DNA of 64,000 nt. Source: Chloroflexota bacterium (GTDB lineage Bacteria; Chloroflexota; Anaerolineae; Anaerolineales; Anaerolineaceae). How positions within the stretch are numbered: position 1 is the first letter of the stretch; each line of letters starts with the position of its first letter. The position numbers and the translations under genes were made by a program. Shown one piece after another: positions 8,211-16,485 of the stretch. The notes beneath the pieces were generated by a model, which had not been told where the DNA came from, did no database searches, and was given only the letters and a program-made list of their open reading frames with translations. The stretch is taken from NCBI GenBank assembly GCA_012517865.1, contig JAAYUC010000018.1, positions 1-64,000 on the forward strand, in the 5' to 3' direction.

Positions 8211-8704
8211 GCGATACTCCTTCTATGCCGAAAATGATTAATTCCTAACCTTATATGAATGCCTGCAAGAAAGCTGTAATCCTCTCATGATGATGGCTGC
8301 CGTTCTTGTCTTCCCGCTCAGGTGAGGCGGGGAAACGCGAGTGCCGAAAGGCATTGCGCTGATTTCATCTGGCCGGCGGCCCAATAACATGGTGAATAAA
8401 TGCCAATTCACCACTGAGTTTGTTGCAATAATCGCGCCAGAATTACGGGAGTTTATGGGTTTTGGCCCCTTTATCCCCAGTTAATTGTTGAATTCGCTGC
8501 TCAGATTATCAGCCAAGCATTTTTGGTATCCGCTGCAAGCCATATTCTGCAAATTTCAGGCTGGATTGGGACAGCGTTCGGCAAAGTTTCCCCTTTGGCT
8601 GTTGATGCGGTTGCTTATTTTTATGAATGACCGGAAAGAACGAAAACGAGAGGAAAAATCGCTGCCGGGCTTCGAACAAACCTCAAAGGAGTGAATTAAA
8701 CGTT
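8211..8704. other. Long spacer with three consecutive hairpins, no credible gene
   Basis: No protein-coding frame with a ribosome site is seen. It holds three hairpins: TTCCCGC/GCGGGGAA at 8311-8334, a stem closed by a GAAA tetraloop at 8336-8358 (TGCC-GAAA-GGCA core), and a perfect TGGTGAAT/ATTCACCA stem at 8390-8413. They could form the 5' leader of the kelch mRNA (minus) or a small RNA read from the plus strand, where the second loop is GNRA-type. I do not recognise a known riboswitch class. Confidence 0.45.
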
Positions 8705-8728
8705 GAAAGCACCGGTTACGGTGCTTTC
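8705..8728 (-). terminator. Hairpin terminator after the tRNA-Ser pair
   Basis: A perfect 10-bp stem GAAAGCACCG / CGGTGCTTTC with a 4-base loop lies 17 bp past the tRNA-Ser(GCT) 3' end. On the minus strand it is followed by AACGTTTAATT, so the T-run is weak. Confidence 0.55.
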
Positions 8729-8745
8729 TCACGAAAAAACTCAGG

Positions 8746-8834
8746 CGGGGAAGGAGGGATTCGAACCCTCGGTTGGATTTTACTCCAACAACCACTTAGC
8801 AGGCGGCCCCAATCGTCCACTCTGGCACCTCCCC
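8746..8834 (-). tRNA. tRNA-Ser(GCT)
   Basis: It folds as a class II tRNA of 89 nt. The acceptor stem is GGGGAGG/CTTCCCC with a G discriminator, the anticodon loop is CTGCTAA (anticodon GCT), the T arm is GAGGG-TTCGAAT-CCCTC, and the long variable arm is TTGGA-GTAAAA-TCCAA. The CCA end is not encoded. It lies 21 bp after tRNA-Ser(TGA) and is probably cotranscribed with it. Confidence 0.95.
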
Positions 8835-8855
8835 ATATTCGGTTGTCAACCCGAG

Positions 8856-8940
8856 CGGAAGGAGTGGGATTCGAACCCACGATGGGTTTCCCCATACCTG
8901 TTTTCAAGACAGGCGCCTTGAGCCGCTCGGCCATCCCTCC
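8856..8940 (-). tRNA. tRNA-Ser(TGA)
   Basis: It is an 85-nt class II tRNA. The acceptor is GGAGGGA/TCCTTCC with a G discriminator, the anticodon stem-loop is CCTGT-CTTGAAA-ACAGG (anticodon TGA), the variable arm is ATGGG-GAAA-CCCAT, and the T arm is GTGGG-TTCGAAT-CCCAC. CCA is not encoded. It is first in a two-tRNA unit. Confidence 0.95.
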
Positions 8941-8951
8941 GTAGGGAAGCT

Positions 8952-8980
8952 ATTCTAACATAAATCGATTCTTCGGGCAA
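8952..8980 (-). promoter_or_regulatory. Promoter of the tRNA-Ser pair
   Basis: On the minus strand TTGCCC (8980-8975) is separated by 17 bp from TAGAAT (8957-8952), which lies 11 bp before the 5' end of tRNA-Ser(TGA). Spacing and position fit a housekeeping promoter. Confidence 0.6.
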
Positions 8981-9040
8981 GACGATTTTAGCCGATTTCG
9001 GCGCTCCCCAAGTGATGGGCTGAGGTTTGGCATGCTCCCG

Positions 9041-10939
9041 CTATTCCGGGTTGGGTTCGTCAGGGTTTATTTGCAGCTGGCTGCTGCTGGCGGTTGCGAC
9101 GCGCGTGCCGCTGCCAAAACGGAAAGTGAGAGAACCAATTTGTATCAGGTCGCCGTGTTGGAGGCGAATGCCTTTTCCTCCCACAGGCGCGTAATTTACC
9201 CAGGTGCCGGCTGTGCTGCGGAAATCAGTCAGGCGAAATTCGCCGTCGGCGAACATGCGCAGCTGGCAGTGCATCGGCTCAACGGCCGGGTCATCCAGAA
9301 CGATATTGCACAGGTCCGGGTCGCGGCCAAGAATGCTGATTTCCTGTGTAATCGCGATGGGTTTTTCCGGTAAGGGCACATTGTCGATGCTGAGCTTCGT
9401 CAGGCTTGCCAGTAATTTTTGCGGAACCGCCGGCGCTGGCACCAAAGCATCCGCCGAAGTCTCCGCAAGCGGCTTTACCCTGGCTTTTTGCAAAGCTGGA
9501 CGCGCGGCCAGCAAGGCTAAGGCCGCCAGGAGCACTCCAAGGGCGGCAATCAACCATGGGCTTTTCAGGAAAGACAGACTGCTGGAGCCCGCCGAGGGAA
9601 TGGTGGTAATTCCAAGTTCTGTCGGGGCTGTGCTGGCTGTGAGGCCGAGCGCGTCCACCATCAACACTTGCAGGATCAATTTTTCAGCACCGGCAAATTC
9701 TGCCAGCTTCAAAATGAAGCTTCCATACGGCGCTTGGATGTTTTCCTGCACAAGTTTTCCGTTGGCAAGCAGACGCGCCGTTGCAATATTCCGCGGGTGT
9801 CCATCGACGAAATCTATCAGTACTTCCAGGGGCAGCTCTGCCGGCGTCACGCTGCCGTCCTCAGATTGCTGCAGCGAAAGCGAATCTGGCAGATTGAGGA
9901 ATCTCAGGCTGGCAGGTTCCACCACAATGTCAAATTTTCCGCTCGCGGAGCTGACTGCCTGGTCCTCTAATTGCAGACTGACTGAAAGCGTTTGGCTTCC
10001 GCTTTTGCGCACCTGAGAAAGATAGGAGACAGTATATGTTTTACCCAGATTCTGAACACAGGTCTCTGCATCGGGCAGGGGTTCGCTCCCGGAATAGATA
10101 AAGAGGCTTCCGCCGCTGCTCTCCGCCAGGTCCTGAAGGTAAGGAATCTGAGGATAACCAGCGATAAAAGCTTCGCCCGCCAGCCAGATTACGACCTTGA
10201 TTTTTTTCTCCCGCGCGATTTCGGCCAGAAGCTGAAGGTTTTTGGCGTCCTGCACTGTGGGAAGACCTGTAATGTACAGCAGGACCTTGTCTTTGCTGCT
10301 TTCGTCAATGCTCAAAGCGTCCAGCGCGCGCGTCAGGCTGGCAAGGTCGGATTTCATGGAACGGAAGTTCCCGCTGTAAGCCTCCAGCGCTGTGAGGAGG
10401 GAGCTGAAATCTGAGAGCTGCTCATAAACATAATCGGGGTTGATGTACAGGCTGAAGCGGTCTTTGCCCTCCGATGAAAAAATATTGGAAAGCAGTTTAA
10501 ATGCACCTATTAGCTTGGAATAGCGGGAAACTCCTTTGGGGTCGCGTGAATCAAGCGCGAAATCCGGATTGACTGCCAATGCGAGATGGATGCCCAGATA
10601 ATTCTCCTGGACATCCCGCGCCGGAACCGTGTTTCCATTTTCCAGAATGGTGAAAGCATCCGTGGCAATTGGCGCGGCTTTTCCCGCGGGCAGGTTGCGT
10701 GGTTTAACTTCGAAGCGGATGAGCGGAAATTCCCGTTTATCTATGTTGAGTATTTCCAGCGAAGGCACGGCCTGGGCTCCCGCGGCCGCGTTTACTGGCA
10801 GCATGGCCCGCAGGCAGAAACCCAGCAGGAGCAGCCAGACGCAGACCCAGGACAGCCAGGCGCGGGAAGAAGCCTGCCTGCCGCAGCGGGCAGCAGCTGG
10901 AGAACCTGCCCCCAGTGGTCGAAGCTGTCGCGAACGCAT
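9041..10939 (-). CDS. Membrane-anchored vWA-like protein with cytoplasmic FHA domain
   Basis: The 632-residue protein starts with an Arg-rich head and a hydrophobic signal segment (WLSWVCVWLLLLGFC). A von Willebrand A-like fold follows (about 105-330, with DKVLLYITGLP and KVVIWLAGE). Its MIDAS motif DxSxS is not seen, the equivalent place reading LAVNPDF. A beta-rich stalk leads to a transmembrane helix (about 452-475, PWLIAALGVLLAALALLA). The C-terminal FHA domain (about 530-615) has ISILGRDPDLCNIVLDD and MHCQL plus TWVN. An extracytoplasmic sensor or adhesion part linked to phosphothreonine recognition inside the cell is inferred. The ATG lies 4 bp after the stop of the upstream membrane protein gene. 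The first methionine is not certain. Confidence 0.82.
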   Translation of the reverse strand: MRSRQLRPLGAGSPAAARCGRQASSRAWLSWVCVWLLLLGFCLRAMLPVNAAAGAQAVPSLEILNIDKREFPLIRFEVKPRNLPAGKAAPIATDAFTILENGNTVPARDVQENYLGIHLALAVNPDFALDSRDPKGVSRYSKLIGAFKLLSNIFSSEGKDRFSLYINPDYVYEQLSDFSSLLTALEAYSGNFRSMKSDLASLTRALDALSIDESSKDKVLLYITGLPTVQDAKNLQLLAEIAREKKIKVVIWLAGEAFIAGYPQIPYLQDLAESSGGSLFIYSGSEPLPDAETCVQNLGKTYTVSYLSQVRKSGSQTLSVSLQLEDQAVSSASGKFDIVVEPASLRFLNLPDSLSLQQSEDGSVTPAELPLEVLIDFVDGHPRNIATARLLANGKLVQENIQAPYGSFILKLAEFAGAEKLILQVLMVDALGLTASTAPTELGITTIPSAGSSSLSFLKSPWLIAALGVLLAALALLAARPALQKARVKPLAETSADALVPAPAVPQKLLASLTKLSIDNVPLPEKPIAITQEISILGRDPDLCNIVLDDPAVEPMHCQLRMFADGEFRLTDFRSTAGTWVNYAPVGGKGIRLQHGDLIQIGSLTFRFGSGTRVATASSSQLQINPDEPNPE

Positions 10940-10943
10940 TGGC

Positions 10944-11921
10944 CTACTTAATCTCTTCCCGCGGCAAAGACTGCGAACCGAGCGGTACGGCGAGAGACTT
11001 TTCCTTCAGCTGCCGGAATGCCAGCACGCGGGCAGTCAGCTCGTACGCGTTCAGCAGCCCCAGCGCTGCCAGGAGCAGCGGAAGCAGCAGCAAGAACAGC
11101 AGGCCGGAAATCAGGCCCGCGGCCGCGGTGATACCGGCAGTGGAAGCGCGCAGCGTGAGGAGGAGCGGCAGCGCCGCGGCAATAAAGGGGACGCTGATTA
11201 TCAACCCGGCGACAAAGCGGATGATGCCCAGCACAAGGTGCAGCACCAGCAGCGGCCCAAAGTTTTGGAGGGTCAGCTCCCAGGCGCGTTTTATGGCCTG
11301 AAGCACGTCGAGATTCTCGTCCACCAGAGCGATGGAAGCATTGTGCACCAGCACGCGCGCGCCCCATCCGACCGGTATGAGCAGGATGAAGAACGGGATC
11401 AGGCAGCACAGCCCCACACCCAGGGTGCCGATGATAAAAATGACAATAGGAAAAGCGAGCAGACCGGCGATAAGCGCTTCAGCGAAGATTACCAGCAGCC
11501 GCAGAAGCACCAGGCGCCAGTAGAACGGCTTTAGCGCGCGGTGTACAGCCGTGAAGTCGATTTTTTCGCCTGGCTGGTCTTGGGTCAGCGCGGAACCTTT
11601 TATGAGGCCGCCCAGGCCGTACTCGCGCAGAAAGAACGCCGCTAGGCTGACCAAAAGCACGCAGATTACAATCCCGGCGGCCAGCAAGAACCAGGCGTAT
11701 GTCGGCAGGTTCCGGAAAAAATCTGCCATGCGCCCAAACATTGGAAAGTTTTTTGGCCCGCCATCAAACCACCGGTGCCAGGAAACATCCCGGGAAGAGA
11801 ACCGGTAACTTAAACCCTGGCCGCCTCCAAGCGCGAATCCAGCCAGGAGGCCAAACAGCCAGAGGATTTTGTGCTTCCACACAATATTCCAGGCTTTCTT
11901 CAGGATTTCGGAGTAGTTCAT
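10944..11921 (-). CDS. Multi-pass membrane protein of unknown function
   Basis: The 325-residue product begins with MNYSEILKKAWNIVWKHK and a first helix (ILWLFGLLAGFALGGG). About six further hydrophobic helices follow, at roughly 80-100, 140-165, 168-195, 225-250, 255-275 and 278-300. The layout resembles the uncharacterised membrane proteins related to the GDPD membrane domain (DUF7544-like) common in Chloroflexota. No catalytic residues are visible. It sits between guaA (21 bp upstream) and the vWA-FHA gene (4 bp downstream), and coupling to the latter suggests a shared membrane role. Confidence 0.75.
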   Translation of the reverse strand: MNYSEILKKAWNIVWKHKILWLFGLLAGFALGGGQGLSYRFSSRDVSWHRWFDGGPKNFPMFGRMADFFRNLPTYAWFLLAAGIVICVLLVSLAAFFLREYGLGGLIKGSALTQDQPGEKIDFTAVHRALKPFYWRLVLLRLLVIFAEALIAGLLAFPIVIFIIGTLGVGLCCLIPFFILLIPVGWGARVLVHNASIALVDENLDVLQAIKRAWELTLQNFGPLLVLHLVLGIIRFVAGLIISVPFIAAALPLLLTLRASTAGITAAAGLISGLLFLLLLPLLLAALGLLNAYELTARVLAFRQLKEKSLAVPLGSQSLPREEIK

Positions 11922-11942
11922 GATTCCTCGCTTATTCCAGGA

Positions 11943-13505
11943 TTATTCCCATTCTATCGTCGCAGGGGGTTTACTGGTAATATCATACACCACCCGGTTC
12001 ACCCGCGGAACTTCGTTCACAATCCGACTGGCGGTTCTTGCCAGCAATTCGTGCGGCAGCCGCGCCCAATCCGCGGTCATAAAGTCGGTCGTGGTGACCG
12101 CGCGCAGGGCAACGACCTCTTGATAGCTGCGCTGGTCGCCCATCACACCGACCGACCGGACGGGCAGCAGGACGGCAAAAGCCTGCGAACTGCCTTCCGC
12201 CAGCCCTCCGGCGGTCTCAACCAGCTGCAGCAGACCCTCTTTTTCAAGTTCCGAGGTAAATATCGCGTCCGCCTGCCGCAGCGTGTCCAGCCGTTCGCGC
12301 GTAATTTCGCCCAGGCAGCGCACCGCCAGCCCCGGACCCGGGAACGGCTGCCGCCAGACCAGCGCGCGCGGTAAGCCCAGAGCTTCGCCAACCGCCCGCA
12401 CCTCATCCTTAAACAGCAGGCGCAGGGGTTCGATGAGTTCGAATTTCATCTCAGCAGGCAGAGCGCCCACATTGTGGTGACTTTTAATGCGCTGCGCTTG
12501 CTGCGCGCCAAATCCCTGCGATTCCACGACGTCCGGGTAGATAGTGCCCTGAACTAAAAACCCAGGATTTCCCACTTCCCGCGCAAAAGCTTCGAATTCG
12601 CGAATGAATGCCTCGCCGATGATTTTCCGCTTTTCTTCCGGGTCTGTCACGCCCTTCAGTTTGGTTAAAAACCGCTCCGAAGCGTCCACGACCCGCAGAG
12701 GTTCGCCAGGGAGATTTTCGAAGGCTCTGACCACCTGTTCCCTTTCCCCCAGGCGCAGCAGGCCGGTATCCACAAAAACGCTGCTTACATTCGCGCCAAG
12801 CGCTTCGCGCGCCAGCGCCGTCGCGACGCTGGAATCGACGCCGCCGCTGACCGCTGAAAGCACGCGTTTTCCGGCAGCTTGCTGCCGGATACGGGCGACA
12901 CTTTGTTGAATGATTGATTCGGGCGTCCAATCCGGCGCGCAGCCGCAGATTTCCAGAACAAACCGCCGCAGGATTTCTGTTCCCAGCGGTGTGTGGCGAA
13001 CCTCCGGGTGGAACTGCAAGCCAAACCTTTTTTTTGTTAAATCCCCAACCGCCGCAATCGGGCAGTTCGCCGAGCTTGCCAGCACTTCCCAGCCTTTGGG
13101 CGGCCGGGTAATGCGGTCGCCGTGCGACATCCAGACCGTGAGATTGCCCTGAGGTAGAAGCGGGTTTTCTTTAATAACGGTTATCTCCGCCAGTCCATAT
13201 TCGTGTTCCCCCGCGCGGCTGACCTCGCCTTCAAGCGCCTGCGCGAGCGCTTGCATGCCGTAGCAGATGCCCAGGATTGGCAGCTGGCTTTTCAGCAGCG
13301 CGCCGGTAATGCCGGGCGCGCCTTGCGCGTAGGCAGACATTGGGCCGCCCGACAGGATGTACCCGCGCGTACCAACCTCGGGTTCGGTAAGTTTCGGGTC
13401 GTTCCATGCCAGAATTTCGCTGTAAACCCGGGCTTCACGGACGCGCCGGGCAATCAGCTGGGTGTATTGCGATCCAAAGTCTACAATGATGATTTTTTCT
13501 GTCAT
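11943..13505 (-). CDS. guaA: GMP synthase (glutamine-hydrolysing)
   Basis: The 520-residue product makes GMP from XMP, glutamine and ATP in the cytoplasm. A class I glutamine amidotransferase domain comes first ([13 protein letters not shown]; nucleophile Cys81 in GICYGMQ; HPEV). The ATP pyrophosphatase domain follows with SGGVDSS at about residue 218. The C-terminal dimerisation domain ends in the signature [14 protein letters not shown]. Length and motifs are complete. It lies 14 bp after xpt, so GMP synthesis and purine salvage are in one unit. Confidence 0.98.
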   Translation of the reverse strand: MTEKIIIVDFGSQYTQLIARRVREARVYSEILAWNDPKLTEPEVGTRGYILSGGPMSAYAQGAPGITGALLKSQLPILGICYGMQALAQALEGEVSRAGEHEYGLAEITVIKENPLLPQGNLTVWMSHGDRITRPPKGWEVLASSANCPIAAVGDLTKKRFGLQFHPEVRHTPLGTEILRRFVLEICGCAPDWTPESIIQQSVARIRQQAAGKRVLSAVSGGVDSSVATALAREALGANVSSVFVDTGLLRLGEREQVVRAFENLPGEPLRVVDASERFLTKLKGVTDPEEKRKIIGEAFIREFEAFAREVGNPGFLVQGTIYPDVVESQGFGAQQAQRIKSHHNVGALPAEMKFELIEPLRLLFKDEVRAVGEALGLPRALVWRQPFPGPGLAVRCLGEITRERLDTLRQADAIFTSELEKEGLLQLVETAGGLAEGSSQAFAVLLPVRSVGVMGDQRSYQEVVALRAVTTTDFMTADWARLPHELLARTASRIVNEVPRVNRVVYDITSKPPATIEWE

Positions 13506-13519
13506 GCCTGCGTGCCGGA

Positions 13520-14092
13520 TTAGTCCGCGAAAATGATCTTGCCTTCATCCATCGAAGTGATGGTGACCAACGCGTGAATCGGAATATTGAGATACGAAAG
13601 TAAGCTCCGACCGCCTTCAAAGGATTTCTCAATCAGAGTCCCAATCCCTACAACCTGCGCGCCGGCAACCTGCGCGAGCCGTACCAGTCCGGCAATGGTG
13701 GCGCCTGAGGCAAGAAAGTCATCAATTATCAGGATGCGCTCGTCCCTTCCGAGATATTCCGGCGAGACGATTAATTCCACATTGTTGCCTTTGGTATGGG
13801 AAGGGGCGACGGTCAGGTAAACCTCATTGGGCATGGTAACCGGCTTGGTTTTTCGCGCGTAGACCACCGGGATGCCCAGATACTTGCCTGTCATTAACGC
13901 GGGAGCGATGCCCGATATCTCCGCAGTCAGCACTTTTTGGGCGTTAATCCCAGCGAAAAGGCGGGCAAATTCCGCGCCGCACGCGTCCATCAGCTTTGGG
14001 TCTACCTGGTGATTGATGAACCGGTCCACTTTCAAGATTCCCGAACCAAGGTTTTTACCATCCCGCAATATTCTTTGTTTGAGCAGTTCCAT
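13520..14092 (-). CDS. xpt: Xanthine phosphoribosyltransferase
   Basis: The product converts xanthine and PRPP to XMP, the substrate of GuaA encoded next. I chose the ATG at 14092 ([12 protein letters not shown], the normal Xpt N-terminus) because AAGGAG lies 8 bases upstream; this gives 190 residues, the usual length. A longer frame from 14143 would add 17 residues with no family match. The PRPP-binding motif [12 protein letters not shown] is intact. The 143-bp region upstream has a GC-rich hairpin but not the known purine riboswitch pattern. Confidence 0.95.
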   Translation of the reverse strand: MELLKQRILRDGKNLGSGILKVDRFINHQVDPKLMDACGAEFARLFAGINAQKVLTAEISGIAPALMTGKYLGIPVVYARKTKPVTMPNEVYLTVAPSHTKGNNVELIVSPEYLGRDERILIIDDFLASGATIAGLVRLAQVAGAQVVGIGTLIEKSFEGGRSLLSYLNIPIHALVTITSMDEGKIIFAD

Positions 14093-14235
14093 GCAATGAC
14101 TCCTTAAGACCCTGGGTGTGAATAGATGATAAGGGGCGTCCATCCGCTTGCTCGCGACACCGCGGAGACGGACCCAATTTCGTGAAAATTGCTCTGCTTA
14201 GCAGGAGCGCAAAATCAGCCAGGTAATCCGCGCGG
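14093..14235 (-). promoter_or_regulatory. Structured leader of xpt (candidate)
   Basis: On the minus strand, GGGTCC...TCCGC pairs with GCGGA...GGACGCCC around a loop containing TCGCGA (about 14140-14180). The hairpin lies 35-50 bases before the xpt Shine-Dalgarno. It does not match the purine riboswitch core I know, and its function is unknown. Confidence 0.35.
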
Positions 14236-15036
14236 TCAGTCCTTTTGGTGAAGCAAATCACCCTGGGATACTGTGACGGCCTTGCCGCCAATATATGCCC
14301 GGTCCGTTCCCAAACGCACCCAAATTTCGCCGCCGCGTGCTGAGGCTTGATAGGCGAAAAATTTGGTTTTGTTCAAGCGTTCCGCGTAATAAGGCGCCAG
14401 TGTGCAGTGGGCCATTCCGGTAACCGGGTCCTCGGGGATGCCGGTGACAGGCGAAAAGAAGCGGGAAACAAAATCGTACTTTTCTTTGCAGGGAGCTGTG
14501 ATGATTAAGTCCGGTTGGGGCAAGGTCGCGATTTTCTTGAAATCGGGCACAAAATTCCGGACCGCTTCTGAATCTGCCAGTTCCGCCAGGATGACCTGGT
14601 CTTTAACGACGGCAGCCGCAAGCGGCTTCTGGCCGAGAACTTCAATCAGTTCATCCGAAACTGGTATGGGAACAGGGTCTCGCCGGGGCATGTCCAGTTC
14701 AATCGTTCCGCGAGAAAAACTGGCCGTGATTGTTCCGCTCAGGGTCTGAAATTTGATGGTTTCATCCGGTTCGTAAAAACCGAATTCATAGAGGATGTGC
14801 GCGCTGGCCAGCGTGGCATGGCCGCAGAGCTCTACTTCTGTTTTGGGAGTAAACCAGCGCAAATGATAGCCCTCGCCTTTCGGATAAAGAAACGCGGTTT
14901 CGGAAAGCGCCATTTCAGCAGCGACATTTTGCATCCATTCCGCACTGCGCGGCGATTGCAGGAGGCATACTGCCGCGGGATTTCCCCGGAAGGGTTCCAC
15001 AGCAAACGCGTCTACATGATAGATAGGTATCTTCAT
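14236..15036 (-). CDS. PhzF family isomerase/epimerase-like protein
   Basis: The 266-residue protein has the PhzF fold, a two-domain diaminopimelate-epimerase-like barrel. Family marks are VDAFAVEPFRGNPAAVCLL, the catalytic-type Glu46 in ALSETAFL, RWFTPKTEVELCGHATLA and DPVTGMAHC. PhzF itself isomerises a phenazine precursor; most homologues, including this one, have no phenazine genes nearby and unknown substrates. A GAGGAG site precedes the ATG. It stands 143 bp before xpt, so it may be separate from the purine genes. Confidence 0.93.
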   Translation of the reverse strand: MKIPIYHVDAFAVEPFRGNPAAVCLLQSPRSAEWMQNVAAEMALSETAFLYPKGEGYHLRWFTPKTEVELCGHATLASAHILYEFGFYEPDETIKFQTLSGTITASFSRGTIELDMPRRDPVPIPVSDELIEVLGQKPLAAAVVKDQVILAELADSEAVRNFVPDFKKIATLPQPDLIITAPCKEKYDFVSRFFSPVTGIPEDPVTGMAHCTLAPYYAERLNKTKFFAYQASARGGEIWVRLGTDRAYIGGKAVTVSQGDLLHQKD

Positions 15037-15214
15037 GGCGAACTCCTCTATTCAGGTTTTGTTGATTCTATCCTAATTCAAGCCGTCTGTGGAGAGAATT
15101 TCGCCTGAAAAAAGGAAAAACCTGCCAGGCGAAAGCCCGACGCTGTCGCACAATACCGGCCTGATTATCCTTCCGGGAGCTTATACCTGGCGCGGCACAT
15201 TTGCTGAGAACAGG

Positions 15215-15220
15215 TATAAT
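15215..15220 (+). promoter_or_regulatory. -10 box implying a leaderless mRNA
   Basis: TATAAT ends 6 bases before the ATG of the L,D-transpeptidase gene. Transcription would start at or next to the start codon, and no Shine-Dalgarno is present. No good -35 is seen. Confidence 0.55.
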
Positions 15221-15226
15221 GCCGCT

Positions 15227-16411
15227 ATGAAAATTTATGGTAAGCTCACCGCGCTGCTGCTCGCGAGCGCGCTGCTGTTCAGTTTTTATCCAGCCGCGAA
15301 GGTGCAGGCAGCCTCTGCCGAGACAGATGGCTCGTTCTATTACGACTTACCCTTGTGTCTACCCGGCTTATACAATGACGCCCCGGAAGACTGCCTTCCT
15401 TTGGGGGCTTCCCTGTCATTAAAAAACCTGGCTGAAGAAGGAATCCCTTACATCCTCGAGGAACTTCCCGCGGCTTCTCCGGATTATTCCCTCACTGAAC
15501 TGCCTGTTTGGGTGGCAAAAATCGTCGCCGGCAGCTCCGAAGCCGTGCCAGTCTATGCCAGCCTGGATGAAGCCCGCAACGGCGGGACGCCGCTGCGTAC
15601 GCTGGCCGCAGGGCCGATGCGCTACGTCTCCATGGTCAATCAGGTCAGCGACGGCAACCGCATTTTGGTGCAGTTGGAAAGCGGCGAGTGGATGCAAGCC
15701 CAACCCATTTATTCCTGGACGCGCTTTCAGGGGCTGCGTTTTTCCCGCACGCCTAAAAATGACTTTGGCTGGATTGTGAATGACGCGGAAGGATACACAG
15801 CGCCGGGCTACGCCTCCCCAAAAACCGGCCGTGTGCATGCCAAGTATGAAGTGATTCAGATTTTCCAGATGGCGGAGGCTGATGGATATGAATGGTACCG
15901 CATCAGTCAGGATGAATGGGTTTCGTCGCATAAATCCCGCCGGGTGGTGGTGGATACCACTCCCCCGCCGGGTGTGACCGGCGACCGTTGGATAAACATT
16001 GATTTAGGCAACTATACCCTGGCAGTCTACGAAGGCGGCGAATTGGTTTTCGCCAGCCTGATAGCCACCGGCCTGCCGCCTTTCTATACCCAGCCGGGGA
16101 CCTTTCAGATATACAAGATGTACGAAACTGTAACGATGCAGGATGCTTACGAGGCGGACCGCTCCGATTTTTATCACCTGCAGGCGGTGCCCTGGGCGAT
16201 GTTTTACGACCGCAACACGGCCATACACGGCGTTTATTGGCCGGTGGTGTTGGGATTCAATCAATCGCACGGCTGTGTCAATATGTCTCCCGGCGACGCG
16301 AATTGGGTGTATCACTGGGCCAGGGAAGGTGATTGGGTTTATGTTCACGACCCCAGCGGCAAGACTCCGACAGACCCGGCTTATTACGGCGGAGTCAGCA
16401 CCGGTCCTTGA
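15227..16411 (+). CDS. Secreted L,D-transpeptidase (YkuD domain)
   Basis: The chosen ATG gives 394 residues starting with a signal peptide (MKIYGKLTALLLASALLFSF, cleavage near VQA-AS). A longer frame from 15089 has no family support and would include the promoter. After a middle region with SH3-like beta segments, the C-terminal YkuD domain (about 265-385) carries the catalytic pattern HG-x8-SHGCVNM (IHGVYW...NQSHGCVNM), with the nucleophilic Cys in SHGC. Such enzymes make 3-3 cross-links in peptidoglycan or attach proteins to it. It suggests the organism has a peptide-cross-linked wall. It is monocistronic, closed by a bidirectional terminator. Confidence 0.92.
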   Translation: MKIYGKLTALLLASALLFSFYPAAKVQAASAETDGSFYYDLPLCLPGLYNDAPEDCLPLGASLSLKNLAEEGIPYILEELPAASPDYSLTELPVWVAKIVAGSSEAVPVYASLDEARNGGTPLRTLAAGPMRYVSMVNQVSDGNRILVQLESGEWMQAQPIYSWTRFQGLRFSRTPKNDFGWIVNDAEGYTAPGYASPKTGRVHAKYEVIQIFQMAEADGYEWYRISQDEWVSSHKSRRVVVDTTPPPGVTGDRWINIDLGNYTLAVYEGGELVFASLIATGLPPFYTQPGTFQIYKMYETVTMQDAYEADRSDFYHLQAVPWAMFYDRNTAIHGVYWPVVLGFNQSHGCVNMSPGDANWVYHWAREGDWVYVHDPSGKTPTDPAYYGGVSTGP

Positions 16412-16433
16412 ACGGATTCCATGAACGACAACG

Positions 16434-16472
16434 CAAAAAAACACGGCCGCGACAAGCGGCCGTGTTTTTTCC
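16434..16472. terminator. Bidirectional intrinsic terminator
   Basis: The stem AAAACACGGCCGC / GCGGCCGTGTTTT with a 5-base loop is flanked by A-run and T-run. It separates the convergent L,D-transpeptidase and M32 carboxypeptidase genes. Confidence 0.93.
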
Positions 16473-16485
16473 TCAATTCATGCTC

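Noticed and set aside
8485-8944. Short plus-strand frames over the kelch-tRNA spacer and the tRNA-Ser genes
   Set aside because: They read through tRNA genes in the wrong strand or have no ribosome site and no family.
10629-11534. Plus-strand frame of 301 codons
   Set aside because: It is Gln/Arg-rich and antisense to two well-supported minus-strand genes.
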